Source: JACCTI01 sp038237435 (GTDB lineage Bacteria > Verrucomicrobiota > Verrucomicrobiia > Chthoniobacterales > UBA10450). From it: DNA of 64,000 bases. The notes beneath the pieces are model-generated. The model searched no databases. It was not told where the DNA came from and worked only from the letters and a program-made list of their open reading frames with translations. Shown here in pieces: positions 24,601 through 33,678 of this stretch. A program made the position numbers and the translations under genes. The first letter of the stretch is position 1; each line of letters starts with the position of its first letter. Where the stretch lies: contig JBBRYT010000004.1 of assembly GCA_038237435.1 (NCBI GenBank), positions 62,001-126,000 on the forward strand, read 5' to 3'.

Positions 24601-25295
24601 AGAAAAATCAAGCGCTGATCCTCTTCGCGGATACGCGCAAAACGTCGGCTGAGACCGCGGACGTTCTCAGTCAGGAACTCCTGACCGAAGAAGAAAACGC
24701 GCGCCCAATTATCCGCGCGCAAGATCGGCATGATTACATTGCCGCGCGCTCGTTGCTTCGGCTTGGCTTGTCTTCGTGTTTCGAGGTGGAGCCGGCAAAA
24801 TGGAATTTCGGCCGTGACGAACGCGGCAAACCTTTCGTGATTTCGCCGACGAATCTACCTCAGTTTCAATTCAGTCTCTCGCACACAAGGGGTTTGGTGG
24901 CGTTGCTCGTTAGCTTTGCGACACAGGCCGGAATCGACGTCGAACAGATGGAACGGACGAACGATCTCAAACTTGTTGCGCAGCGCGTTTGTTCGAGACG
25001 CGAATTTGATTCGCTCGGTCGACTCACGGGCGAAAAATGGCAGCTTCGCTTCTTCCAACTTTGGACGCTGAAAGAAGCCTACGCCAAAGCGCGCGGTCTC
25101 GGCCTCGCGTTGCCATTGCAAAGCATCTCTTTCGAGATCGATTCGCAGGACAAAGTCATAGCCGACGACGAAGATTGGCAATTTCATCTCGAGCGGCTCG
25201 CACCTGACCACATGCTGGCGGCGGCTATGCGTCGAGAAAGAAGCGATCGGCCGTACGAATTTGAGCTGCGCGAATTTTACCTAACGAGCAGTTAG
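24585..25295 (+). CDS. Sfp-type 4'-phosphopantetheinyl transferase
   Basis: About 236 residues. It transfers phosphopantetheine from CoA to carrier-protein serines. Conserved elements: FSLSHTRG (P1/P2 region), AGIDVEQMER with the metal-binding Asp and Glu, and FQLWTLKEAYAKARGLGL with the catalytic Glu and Lys. The start is best placed at a TTG at 24585 that overlaps the NRPS stop by 16 bp; the frame is open to 24450 but that extension lies inside the NRPS gene and is not family-like. Immediate overlap with the NRPS gene indicates it activates that carrier domain. Its stop shares TTAG with the convergent gene. Confidence 0.87.
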   Translation: MRDRLKKNQALILFADTRKTSAETADVLSQELLTEEENARPIIRAQDRHDYIAARSLLRLGLSSCFEVEPAKWNFGRDERGKPFVISPTNLPQFQFSLSHTRGLVALLVSFATQAGIDVEQMERTNDLKLVAQRVCSRREFDSLGRLTGEKWQLRFFQLWTLKEAYAKARGLGLALPLQSISFEIDSQDKVIADDEDWQFHLERLAPDHMLAAAMRRERSDRPYEFELREFYLTSS

Positions 25296-26593
25296 CCTTT
25301 TGGGGTTATCGTCGTCGGGACCATGATTGCGTCGCGCATTCCATGCAGAAGTTTTTTGTCTGCGGGCACGATCGTCGCGAGCGCACCGCGCATGTGCACC
25401 TGATCTTGTTCGACATAATAATACGGGCACAGACGCACGCGTCCGCGCATGGTTTTTGGTTCGCCCGATTCCGCATCGAAATACGGCTGTTCGATCAACC
25501 GCGCTTTGTGGAAACGCTGCATGATTCGCGGCGTCACCTCGAATGTTTGCAGGGCTTCCTCGATGAGCCGCTCCCATTCCGTATGCGGCAGGTCCTGGCC
25601 GACTGAGACTCCTCGGCTGCCCCAACCAAGAGGGGAAAATCCGCTTACCTTCAAGAGAAGTTCGCGATCTTTTTGACTCAATTTTCCCGCTTCACGCCAA
25701 TCGTGAATTTCCAGTCGCGGAATCACGGCATGCTGCGGCAGCGGCGTCGGGTCGAGCAGCCAGCTATAGGGAATCACTTCTTGCAGATTGCGAAAGTATT
25801 TGTCGCCTAATTCGCGCCTCCAGAATTCGCGCAGCGGCTGCAACCAAAAAAGCGCGAACCACATTTTCTCCTCGAGAAACGGTTTCATCGGTGGCGTTAT
25901 GCGGACAGCTTCTTCCGCCGATGCTTTCATCAAGTCGGAAATACGCGGCAGATTTGGGAGATCGAACAATTCAAAGAAACGATAGACGTCTCGACCCGAC
26001 TGCGGCTGATACGTTTCCGCGGCTAAGACTTTCCACTGGTTAGGGGCATAACGCGCGTTTAATTGCGCTGCGAGCCACAGCATTTCTGGACGATAAGTGC
26101 CCGCTTCTGCGGAGATAACGATGTCGCCGCCGTTCGGTAACAGACCCCTGAAGCCCTCAATCATTCCGTCGGCGCCGCCGATGACTTCGGCGCCTAACGA
26201 GTGGTAGGTTTGATTTAGCCATGCGGTTAATCCGATTCCACCCGGAACGGAATCGATTTCTGCAATGATGTAGCCGGTCTCGGTCAGGACCAAATCGGGG
26301 CGGATGACAGCCGGCAAATCATCTCGAAACTGCTTTTGCCGTGCGAATTCTACCAGCTCCACTGGCTTGCCGGCATCGAGATACTTCGCAATCCAGGCCG
26401 GCTGCTTTCCTTTAACGCTCTGGTGGTAGAGCTGATTACAAGCGCGTTGAAAAACGAAGAGCTCGTGGCCGAGGCGTTCGAGATTTTTGCCTAACGAGTG
26501 GTCGATCGCGAATGGCTCGGGCGATAGCAGCCAATCTTTTTCCGCGAAAAGACCCTGGGCCGGAAAGGCTTCGCGAATCGCCGCGAGATTCAT
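25292..26593 (-). CDS. conserved protein, possible ATP-grasp-like ligase
   Basis: 433 residues, no signal peptide or membrane helix. An acidic/glycine motif IIAEIDSVPGGIGLTAWLN sits near residues 109-127. In the C-terminal half, LKVSGFSPLGWGSRGVSVG looks like a Lys plus glycine-rich nucleotide loop, and GRVRLCPYYYV and GALATIVPADKKLLHG follow. This arrangement suggests an ATP-grasp-type or circularly permuted ATP-grasp enzyme, but I cannot assign a family with confidence. It overlaps ruvA by 4 bp (ATGA) and is probably in one transcript with ruvA and the first ArnT-like gene. Two exact motif copies (26192, 26489) both read as HSLG. Confidence 0.5.
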   Translation of the reverse strand: MNLAAIREAFPAQGLFAEKDWLLSPEPFAIDHSLGKNLERLGHELFVFQRACNQLYHQSVKGKQPAWIAKYLDAGKPVELVEFARQKQFRDDLPAVIRPDLVLTETGYIIAEIDSVPGGIGLTAWLNQTYHSLGAEVIGGADGMIEGFRGLLPNGGDIVISAEAGTYRPEMLWLAAQLNARYAPNQWKVLAAETYQPQSGRDVYRFFELFDLPNLPRISDLMKASAEEAVRITPPMKPFLEEKMWFALFWLQPLREFWRRELGDKYFRNLQEVIPYSWLLDPTPLPQHAVIPRLEIHDWREAGKLSQKDRELLLKVSGFSPLGWGSRGVSVGQDLPHTEWERLIEEALQTFEVTPRIMQRFHKARLIEQPYFDAESGEPKTMRGRVRLCPYYYVEQDQVHMRGALATIVPADKKLLHGMRDAIMVPTTITPKG

Positions 26594-27204
26594 CGTCCCG
26601 CGGCGATTCGCTTCAGCGCCAGTTTAACCAGTTCTTCAGCACTCGTTAGGCCAGGCTGCTTCTCTTGCAGGTCGCGCACGGCTTTGTGCGCATCGACCTG
26701 TTTATAGCCGAGCGCGATTAGGCCGAGCACAGCTTCGTTCGCCTCCGTTTGTTCCGGCGTGGGCGCATGGGTCGCGCTAGCCGCTTCCCATGCGGCCGCG
26801 ACGCCGACTTTATCCTTCAGTTCCAACACCATTCGTTCGGCTGTTTTTTTTCCAACGCCGCTGATCTTGGAGAGCAACGCGACATCGCCATTCACGACGG
26901 CGCTTTTGAAATTACTCACACTCATTCCGCTTAGAACCGCCAACGCCAGCTTCGGGCCGATGCCGGTGACATTGTTAACCAACAGGCGGAAAAGATCGCG
27001 CTCTGCTGCGGTCATAAAACCGAAAAGGATATGGGCATCTTCGCGCACGTGCAGATGCGTGAGGACGTGCACAGGTTGACCGACCGGCGGCAGGTGATCG
27101 TAGCTCGAGAGTGGAATCAAGATCTCGTAGCCCACGCCGGCAACATCGATGGTCGCCTGCGTCGGCAACGCGGCCGCCAGTTTGCCGTCGAGGAAAGTGA
27201 TCAT
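26590..27204 (-). CDS. ruvA: Holliday junction branch migration protein RuvA
   Basis: 204 residues. RuvA binds four-way junctions and loads RuvB. The N-terminal OB fold (MITFLDGKLAAA..., GVGYEILIPLSSYDHLP) leads to two helix-hairpin-helix motifs (LLVNNVTGIGPKLALAVLSG and LLSKISGVGKKTAERMVLELKDK). The flexible linker and the C-terminal RuvB-binding domain (EAVLGLIALGYKQVDAHKAV) follow. RuvB and RuvC are not in this window. It sits 3 bp after the ArnT-like gene. Confidence 0.96.
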   Translation of the reverse strand: MITFLDGKLAAALPTQATIDVAGVGYEILIPLSSYDHLPPVGQPVHVLTHLHVREDAHILFGFMTAAERDLFRLLVNNVTGIGPKLALAVLSGMSVSNFKSAVVNGDVALLSKISGVGKKTAERMVLELKDKVGVAAAWEAASATHAPTPEQTEANEAVLGLIALGYKQVDAHKAVRDLQEKQPGLTSAEELVKLALKRIAAGR

Positions 27205-27207
27205 CGG

Positions 27208-28755
27208 CTAATCGGTAACAGACGGGCGGGGCTTCAACAACAATGTGAGATCGACCCACTTGAAATTCGCCGTGCTGAAACCGCGCGTGGTGTAACGAAT
27301 CCAGTTACTCGGCGTCGAGGGATAAATCTCTGTCGCCAAGCCCGTCGGAACGACAACAAAACGCGCCCCGGGTTGGTCCATGAAAGCAGCGACAGCGTTG
27401 TCATCCACCTCACTAAACCAGCCGTCGATTTGTCGGCGGAAATACCAAACCAAACTTGGCTCGCGATAGCGCGCGGCCCCGAACTGCATATCGCGCGTCA
27501 GATCATTTCGTGCTTGCCGATAAAGCTGGAGCGAGGGCGAAAATTTCGCGACAAACGGCGTGCTCAAAACCGCGAGGAAAGCGATCAAGAGTGCGGTGAG
27601 GCTGACGCGCCTAACGAATGCTGCGGCACCCTGTTGCCTAACGAGTGCTTTTGCCAGCAGCAAAGCGAGAAGGGGGAAGGCGGGCAGGGTGTAATGGGGA
27701 AGCTTGGTTTTCACGAGGGTGAAGATCAGAAAAACAATCGCCACACCCGCGATGAGAAAATTATCGAGCGGATCGCGTTCGCGCCAGAGCCGCCGCGCGA
27801 GCCAGGGGAGTTTGAATGACCACGGAAAGAAAGTCAGAAAAATCGCCACGAAATAAAGCGGCAAGGCGGCGAGGTAACCGAGAATTGATGCACCACCGTG
27901 GCCTTCCATCGCGACCATAGATCGTTCAATCACATGCCGTCCGATCCCGACGCGGAGGAATTCGCCGTTCGTTCGTAACAGTGCGGGGATTCCCCAGACG
28001 GAAACAACTGCTAAAGAAACGATGCACCCCCAAAAAAAGTGAAAACGCTGATTTAATTTTGTGGGCGGAAGAAAATATTTCGCGGCGACGACGGTTAGAA
28101 GCGGAAGCCACGCGATTGGCCCTTTCGCGAGAAAGCCGCAGCCTAACGAGAGGTAGAAAATCCACCAGTAACCTTTGGTCGAGTGCCCGCGTATCAACTC
28201 GTAACCTGCCCAGTGCGCTGCGGTCATGAAAAAGACAAGCCACATGTCGGCGACAGCTGCTTTTCCGTGGACGAAAGTTTGAAAGCAGAGCGTGAAAATG
28301 ATTGCCGCCCACCAAGCGAGGAGATTGCCGCCAACTCGACGTCCCCAGGCAAAAATGAGTAACGCGCTTAACGAAGCCGCTACGGCCGAAGGAAACCTGG
28401 CCGCGAAATCATTTTCGCCGAAGGCGCGATAGCTCAGCGTTTGAAACCAATATGTCAGCGGCGGTTTGTCGAACCGGTAATGATTATTGAAATACGGAAC
28501 GACATAGTCGCCACGCTGCAACATTTCTCGCGAGGCTTCGGCGAAACGCGGTTCATCGCGATCGATCAGGGGCAGGGTCCAGGTGCCGGCCAGGTGAAAC
28601 AGCAGGCTGGCGAAAAAGACGAGAACCAAATTGCGGAGACCGACATTCGTCGCGTGCTCGCGATTTATCGGAGTTGCAGAATTCAACGTGGGACTGAAAA
28701 ATAGGGAGCCTGGAAACACAACCGGCAATTCCAAATGTGAGGCCGTCGCGGCCAT
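27208..28755 (-). CDS. ArnT-like glycosyltransferase (GT39/PMT family), copy 1
   Basis: 515-residue polytopic membrane enzyme. The first periplasmic loop carries the catalytic acidic motif LIDRDEPRFAEASREM, followed by PYFNNHYRFDKPPLTYW, both typical of ArnT, which moves an aminosugar from undecaprenyl phosphate to lipid A. About 11-12 helices follow. A paralogue of similar length lies at 29347-30846, suggesting a duplication. The annotated start (28755) overlaps the start of the divergent PAP2 gene by 19 bp, and the first 35 residues have no counterpart in the paralogue, so translation may begin further in. A motif copy at 27636 is read as LVR. Confidence 0.83.
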   Translation of the reverse strand: MAATASHLELPVVFPGSLFFSPTLNSATPINREHATNVGLRNLVLVFFASLLFHLAGTWTLPLIDRDEPRFAEASREMLQRGDYVVPYFNNHYRFDKPPLTYWFQTLSYRAFGENDFAARFPSAVAASLSALLIFAWGRRVGGNLLAWWAAIIFTLCFQTFVHGKAAVADMWLVFFMTAAHWAGYELIRGHSTKGYWWIFYLSLGCGFLAKGPIAWLPLLTVVAAKYFLPPTKLNQRFHFFWGCIVSLAVVSVWGIPALLRTNGEFLRVGIGRHVIERSMVAMEGHGGASILGYLAALPLYFVAIFLTFFPWSFKLPWLARRLWRERDPLDNFLIAGVAIVFLIFTLVKTKLPHYTLPAFPLLALLLAKALVRQQGAAAFVRRVSLTALLIAFLAVLSTPFVAKFSPSLQLYRQARNDLTRDMQFGAARYREPSLVWYFRRQIDGWFSEVDDNAVAAFMDQPGARFVVVPTGLATEIYPSTPSNWIRYTTRGFSTANFKWVDLTLLLKPRPSVTD

Positions 28756-29372
28756 GGCGCTGGCTTTATTTTCTGCTCGCGGCGGCGTTGCTCATCGCCG
28801 GCGCGTTCTATTTTGATGGCGCTGTCCGGAATTGGATGGAGCAACACCAAACGTCGGGGGGAAAAGATTTTATGCGCGCCGTTAGTCGTTGGGGGGATTG
28901 GCCGACGCACGTTCTGGTAGGAACGATAGGCGCAATCGTTTGCTGGATGTTGGGCAAGCGCGAGTGGATGAAAATTTTTGTCGCCATGCTCCTGGCCTGT
29001 ACGCTGACCGGTCTGATCAATCCGGTAATCAAAACTGCTGCCGGGCGTGCCCGTCCTTCGGTGAAAGTGGATACGGGCTGGAAGGGACCGAATCTGCATC
29101 AGAAATATCACGCATTTCCCTCGGGCCACACGGTCGCGACCAGCGCTTTTTTTGCCGCCCTCTTTCTCGCGCGTCGGCGGCTCGGTCTTGCTTTGCTGCC
29201 AATTCCACTTCTCATCGCGTTTTCGCGCATTTATTTGAATGCGCATTATCTTTCCGATGTCGTCTGCGGCGCCACGCTTGGTTTTTGTTGCGCTCTCATC
29301 GTGTGGCGTTTGATCGCGCTCTGGGAAAAATCGCAGGCCTCCGCAGCTATTCCGGTTTCAGAATCAAGCTGA
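28737..29372 (+). CDS. PAP2-family lipid phosphatase
   Basis: 211 residues, GTG start, about five or six helices. The three PAP2 phosphatase motifs are all present: KTAAGRARP, FPSGHTVATS and SRIYLNAHYLSDV. Members dephosphorylate undecaprenyl pyrophosphate or lipid A phosphates on the periplasmic side. It lies on the opposite strand between two ArnT-like genes, which consume undecaprenyl-phosphate sugars and release undecaprenyl phosphate, so a role in carrier recycling or lipid A remodelling is reasonable. It overlaps both neighbours (19 bp at its start, 26 bp at its end). Confidence 0.9.
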   Translation: MRPSRPWRWLYFLLAAALLIAGAFYFDGAVRNWMEQHQTSGGKDFMRAVSRWGDWPTHVLVGTIGAIVCWMLGKREWMKIFVAMLLACTLTGLINPVIKTAAGRARPSVKVDTGWKGPNLHQKYHAFPSGHTVATSAFFAALFLARRRLGLALLPIPLLIAFSRIYLNAHYLSDVVCGATLGFCCALIVWRLIALWEKSQASAAIPVSESS

Positions 29373-30846
29373 GCGCGATGCTCCGGCCTTTGACCGGATA
29401 GATCGTTTCGATCGAATATTTTTTCCACTCGTTAGGCGTCTGCGCAAAAGAGCTTTGCGCCAGCGGTGTTGGCAAAATAACGAAACGCGCGCCAGGTTTT
29501 GCCATGAACGCTACCACGTTGTCCGCATCCAACTTTGTCATCCATCCTTTGATGTAGCCGCGGAAATACCAGACGAGGCTTGGTTCGACATAGTCGACCG
29601 CGCCGAATTCCATCTCGGGTTTAAGGTCGGCGCGGACTTTTTCCAAAAGTTGGACGGTCGGAAAAAGGGCTTTACTGAATGGAGGGAGAACGAGCGCTAC
29701 GATGAGGTAGCCGACGGCAACTACGACCGCGCTGCGCCTAACGAATGCTGCACCTTTTGGGCTCTGCTCCAATTGCCGCGCGAGGAGGAGCGAAAGCAAG
29801 GGCAGCGCCGGCATGGTGTAGTGCGGCAACTTCGTTTTAAAGAAAGTGAAGATGAGAAAAAAAAGGGCCGCGCCCGCCAGAAGGAAATTCTCCAACGGAT
29901 CGCGCCTGCGCCAAAGCCGCGCCGTGAGCGAGGGCAATTTTATCGACCAAGGAAAGAAGCTGAAAAAAATCGTGACGAAATAAAATGGCAGCGTCGCGAT
30001 GTAGCCGGCAAAGGATTGCGCGCCCTGGCCTTTGATCGGCGTGACGGAGCGGTCGATGATTTGTTGCCCGATGGCGACCCGCACGTAATCGCCGTGCGTG
30101 CGCATGAGGGCGGGCACGACCCAGCCGGAAATGAGCAGGAGCACGCAGAAGATGCCAGGCGCGAACTTGAAACGAGCGGCAAAGTGCACGCGCGGGGAAA
30201 AGAATTTCATTACCCCCAAAGTGACCAGCGGCGTCCAACCAATCGGGCCTTTCGCGAGGAATCCGCCCGCTAACGCGAGATAGAATAGCCAGCGATAAAA
30301 ACGCGCCTCTTTTTCGTCGGGCGACGGTTTTTGGCCTAACGAGTCCTCAATCAGGCAATAGGCGGCGTAGTGCGCGGCGGTGATAAAAAAGACCAGCCAC
30401 ATGTCCGCTATGGCGGCCTTCGCGTAGATCACCACCTGAAGCGCAAGTGCAAAAATAAGTGCAGCCCACCAGCCGACCCGCGCGTTCGCGCATCGCTTTC
30501 CCCAAAGAAGAAGCAGAACCGAAGTCAGCGAGGCCGCGATTGCCGAAGGGAAACGCGCCGCAAAATCGTTTTCGCCAAAAATCCGATAACTCGCGACCTG
30601 CGCCCAATAGGCGAGGGGCGGTTTGTCGAAGCGGTAGGCATTATTAAAATACGGAATGATGTAATCGCCCCGCTCGCGCATCTCGCGCGCAGCTTCGGCG
30701 TAACGCGGCTCGGCGCGTTCCAACAGAGGAATGTGCCACGTGCCAGCGAGATGAAATAACACGCACCCGGAAAAGAGAAAAACGATGCTGCGAATTCCGG
30801 TTTGCAAAGAGAGCGTTAGATAAACTTCCGTCCAGCCAAAGGACAA
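29347..30846 (-). CDS. ArnT-like glycosyltransferase (GT39/PMT family), copy 2
   Basis: 499 residues, the paralogue of the gene at 27208-28755. The same catalytic loop is present with changes (LLERAEPRYAEAAREM, then PYFNNAYRFDKPPLAYW). The first acidic position is Glu-Arg-Ala-Glu in place of Asp-Arg-Asp-Glu, so one of the usual acidic residues is lost; specificity or activity may differ. About 11 helices follow with the same layout. It ends inside the 3' end of the PAP2 gene. Two exact motif copies (29428 as PNE, 30334 as SLG) and one near copy lie within it. Confidence 0.83.
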   Translation of the reverse strand: MSFGWTEVYLTLSLQTGIRSIVFLFSGCVLFHLAGTWHIPLLERAEPRYAEAAREMRERGDYIIPYFNNAYRFDKPPLAYWAQVASYRIFGENDFAARFPSAIAASLTSVLLLLWGKRCANARVGWWAALIFALALQVVIYAKAAIADMWLVFFITAAHYAAYCLIEDSLGQKPSPDEKEARFYRWLFYLALAGGFLAKGPIGWTPLVTLGVMKFFSPRVHFAARFKFAPGIFCVLLLISGWVVPALMRTHGDYVRVAIGQQIIDRSVTPIKGQGAQSFAGYIATLPFYFVTIFFSFFPWSIKLPSLTARLWRRRDPLENFLLAGAALFFLIFTFFKTKLPHYTMPALPLLSLLLARQLEQSPKGAAFVRRSAVVVAVGYLIVALVLPPFSKALFPTVQLLEKVRADLKPEMEFGAVDYVEPSLVWYFRGYIKGWMTKLDADNVVAFMAKPGARFVILPTPLAQSSFAQTPNEWKKYSIETIYPVKGRSIALSLILKPE

Positions 30847-30861
30847 GCTTATTGGCGGGCG

Positions 30862-30949
30862 TGGCGGAGAGGGTGGGATTCGAACCCACGAGGGCTTGCG
30901 CCCTGCCGGTTTTCAAGACCGGAGCCATCAACCACTCGACCACCTCTCC
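30862..30949 (-). tRNA. tRNA-Ser (anticodon TGA), CCA encoded
   Basis: Minus-strand type II tRNA of 88 nt including an encoded 3' CCA. Acceptor stem GGAGAGG/CCTCTCC, discriminator G, anticodon loop CTTGAAA in the stem CCGGT/ACCGG, giving TGA. The long variable arm (AGGGCGCAAGCCCT) is as expected for serine tRNAs. Reads UCA codons. It differs from the tRNA-Pro of this window, which lacks an encoded CCA. Confidence 0.95.
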
Positions 30950-31041
30950 GAGTGAGCGCTCATCTTCTGCCACGGATGGTTTTTGATCAAGACGGGGCGG
31001 CGTTTGCGTCTGAGAAAAATTCTAAGGTTTGATTAGTCGAT

Positions 31042-32199
31042 ATGTTCATGCGAACTTATTCGCAGATGAGCGGGCCGCTTCAAAGAAAGACGAATAATTA
31101 TCGGCCGGTGGTTAACGAGCCGCCGCAGAGTTTCGAAGCAATCCAAACCCGCGGCGCATCGTGGAATCCGGCCAACCGCTTCGAAAAATTGCATGTCGAT
31201 CTTACCGACATCGATGTCGTCGATCCGGTCGCGGCCGCCGAAGAGCGTCCGCGCCGCGCGACGCAATATTTCCGCGACGGAACGAAAACCATCATCGCGC
31301 GCAACAACAGTCCGGATGTTTGTTTCGAGACGAGCCTGAATCCGTACCGCGGTTGTGAGCATGGCTGCGCTTATTGTTTTGCCAGACCCACACATGAGTA
31401 TCTCGGATTTTCCGCCGGTCTGGATTTCGAAAGTAAAATCATGGTGAAAGAGAACGCTGCCACATTGCTCGAAGACGAACTTTCCTCACCGAAATGGAAG
31501 CCGCAGACGATGGTGCTTAGCGGCGTGACCGATCCCTATCAACCGATCGAGCGACGTTTGAAAATTACGCGGCGGTGTCTGGAGGTCCTGGCGAAATTTC
31601 GCAATCCGGTGGGCATCATCACCAAGAATCAATTGGTCACGCGCGATATCGATGTGCTGAGCGAATTGGCGGCGCACAACGCGGTCGGCGTGAACATTTC
31701 CGTGACCTCACTCGATCGGAAATTACAACAGATCCTCGAGCCACGAACTTCGCCGCCGCAGGCGCGATTGGATGCGGTCGCGCAACTGCGCGCGGCCGGC
31801 ATTCCGGTCGGCGTGATGGTCGCGCCGATCATTCCCGGAATTACCGACGAAGAAGTGCCAGCGATTGTCGCGGCCTGCGCCAAAGCCGGCGCGCAGTTCG
31901 CCGGTTATGTCGTATTGCGTTTGCCCTGGGCAGTCGCGCCACTTTTCGAGCATTGGTTAGACGAACACTTTCCGGATCGAAAAGAAAAAGTGCTCGGACG
32001 AATTCGGCACATGCGCGGTGGCGGCGCTAAAGTTTACGATTCGCGCTGGAGCATTCGACAAACTGGCGAAGGAATCTTCGCCGAGCAAATCGGCGCGATG
32101 TTCGAAGTCGCCCGACGCCGTGCAGGAATGATCGAGCGTCCGCAACTTTCGACCGAAAATTTTCGGCGGCCTAACGAGCAGTTGACTCTTTTCAGCTAA
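31042..32199 (+). CDS. radical SAM protein of the PA0069/SPL-like family
   Basis: 385 residues. The radical SAM cluster motif is CEHGCAYC (C-x3-C-x2-C) within NPYRGCEHGCAYCFARPTHEYL, the signature of the PA0069 branch related to spore photoproduct lyase. It is followed by LSGVTDPYQPIERRLKITR. The enzyme should bind a [4Fe-4S] cluster and cleave S-adenosylmethionine; its substrate is unknown, although DNA-related roles have been proposed for relatives. The last residues are polar and include a motif copy (RPNEQL). Its stop overlaps the stop of the convergent MFS gene by 4 bp. Confidence 0.88.
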   Translation: MFMRTYSQMSGPLQRKTNNYRPVVNEPPQSFEAIQTRGASWNPANRFEKLHVDLTDIDVVDPVAAAEERPRRATQYFRDGTKTIIARNNSPDVCFETSLNPYRGCEHGCAYCFARPTHEYLGFSAGLDFESKIMVKENAATLLEDELSSPKWKPQTMVLSGVTDPYQPIERRLKITRRCLEVLAKFRNPVGIITKNQLVTRDIDVLSELAAHNAVGVNISVTSLDRKLQQILEPRTSPPQARLDAVAQLRAAGIPVGVMVAPIIPGITDEEVPAIVAACAKAGAQFAGYVVLRLPWAVAPLFEHWLDEHFPDRKEKVLGRIRHMRGGGAKVYDSRWSIRQTGEGIFAEQIGAMFEVARRRAGMIERPQLSTENFRRPNEQLTLFS

Positions 32200-33575
32200 G
32201 CAGCGGCCAGCTCCCGAGCGGTAATCCGCTTTTGTTTGCGCATGACAAACAACATTGCGAAACCGCCGATGAAGCCGAACAAAACCATCACCGGATACCA
32301 TGTGCTCCAGCCGTAATGATCGATCAGCCAGCCGGTGATCGGTAGGACAATGGCCGCGCCGTAATATTGGAATGAATCGATCACGCCGGAAGCGAAGCCG
32401 GCCATCTTGCGGCCGCCGATGTCCATGGGCGCGGCTGTCCCGACGAGCGAGTGCGTCGCGTTCACGGCGAACGAGATCAGACTCAGGAGCAAACACGCGA
32501 CAAAGATTCCGGAGGCGGTCGGCACCATTAGTCCGAACCACATCAAGACCGAGGCGACCGCGCAAATAATCGCGACCATGAAATAGAGTCCCATCGCGAC
32601 GGGCGAACGATGTCCGCCAAAGACTTTGTCGGAAACAACGCCGGAGATGAACGAACCGGCGACGGCCACGAGCGGCACGATGTATCCGAGCGTTAAGGTG
32701 AGAGCGCGCGGTTTGTCGGAAGCATCGAGATGCAGATATTGTGCGAAGAACAGAACGGAAAACTGGTCCGAACTGTGGCGCACCGCGCCCGTGCAGGCGT
32801 AGGCGATGGCGTAGAACCAGACGAGTGGATGCCGAAAAATGGTGACGAAACTTTCCTTTAAGCTCACTCGGACATCATCTGAGTGCGCGCCGCCAACCTC
32901 ACTCTCGTCCTTAACGCAATTCGGATAGCCGGCCTGTTCCGGCGTTTCTTTCGGGATGGTGGCGACCAACACCGCCATGATTGCGGTGAACATTCCCGGC
33001 AGACGGAACAACCAGCGCCACTCATCCTTGCCGACGACAAAAACTCCGATGGTGAAACCCGCGAGAATGATCGGCGAAAGAATCCCGATTGCGACCTGGC
33101 CCATCTGGATCATCAATCCGAAAATGCCCGCGAATGTTCCGCGCTCGCTGCGATTGAACCAGGCCGCGTTGATCTTCACCATGCCCGGCGCGCCGAAGGA
33201 TTGAAAATATCCGTTCATCAACCAGATGAGCGCGAAGGTGCTGAAGGTGCCGGCGAAGGAGGCAAATCCGAAAATCAGATTAACCGTGATTGTCCCGACC
33301 GCGCCGATGAGCATGGAGGCGCGTCCGCCGATGCGATCGCAGAACAAACCGTTGATCAATTGCCCCGTCCCGTAGGCGATAGACCACGCGCTTAGAATCC
33401 CGGCGATGCTGGCGTGATTGAAACCAAACTCCTTCTCCATCCCCGGTGCGGCCCAACGGAAGTTGTAGCGCAGCATGTAGAAGGAGGCGTACATGGCGCC
33501 GAGGATGAACCAATTGATGCCGCGACGAGCGCGAAAGCCCGGCGGATATTTATGGCTCACGGCGGCATCCGACAT
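32196..33575 (-). CDS. MFS transporter, organophosphate:phosphate antiporter-like
   Basis: About 459 residues with 12 predicted helices. The N-terminal region INWFILGAMYASFYMLRYNF and the motif GQLINGLFCDRIGGRASMLIG (loop 2-3) match the OPA branch that includes GlpT and UhpT/UhpC, which import glycerol-3-phosphate or hexose phosphates in exchange for phosphate. Other MFS substrates are possible. The start is set at the internal ATG (MSDAAVSHKYPPG); an upstream frame to 33701 would run into the divergent MerR gene. The intergenic 103 bp between the two starts should hold both promoters. Confidence 0.78.
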   Translation of the reverse strand: MSDAAVSHKYPPGFRARRGINWFILGAMYASFYMLRYNFRWAAPGMEKEFGFNHASIAGILSAWSIAYGTGQLINGLFCDRIGGRASMLIGAVGTITVNLIFGFASFAGTFSTFALIWLMNGYFQSFGAPGMVKINAAWFNRSERGTFAGIFGLMIQMGQVAIGILSPIILAGFTIGVFVVGKDEWRWLFRLPGMFTAIMAVLVATIPKETPEQAGYPNCVKDESEVGGAHSDDVRVSLKESFVTIFRHPLVWFYAIAYACTGAVRHSSDQFSVLFFAQYLHLDASDKPRALTLTLGYIVPLVAVAGSFISGVVSDKVFGGHRSPVAMGLYFMVAIICAVASVLMWFGLMVPTASGIFVACLLLSLISFAVNATHSLVGTAAPMDIGGRKMAGFASGVIDSFQYYGAAIVLPITGWLIDHYGWSTWYPVMVLFGFIGGFAMLFVMRKQKRITARELAAA

Positions 33576-33678
33576 CCTGCCGAGAGAATGAAGCGCGAGC
33601 ACGGTGAGGCACAATCTCAAAAAAATTGCAGCAAGGTCTCTGCGCCGCGCGTAAATCCTTCCAGTAATGACTTCGTGA

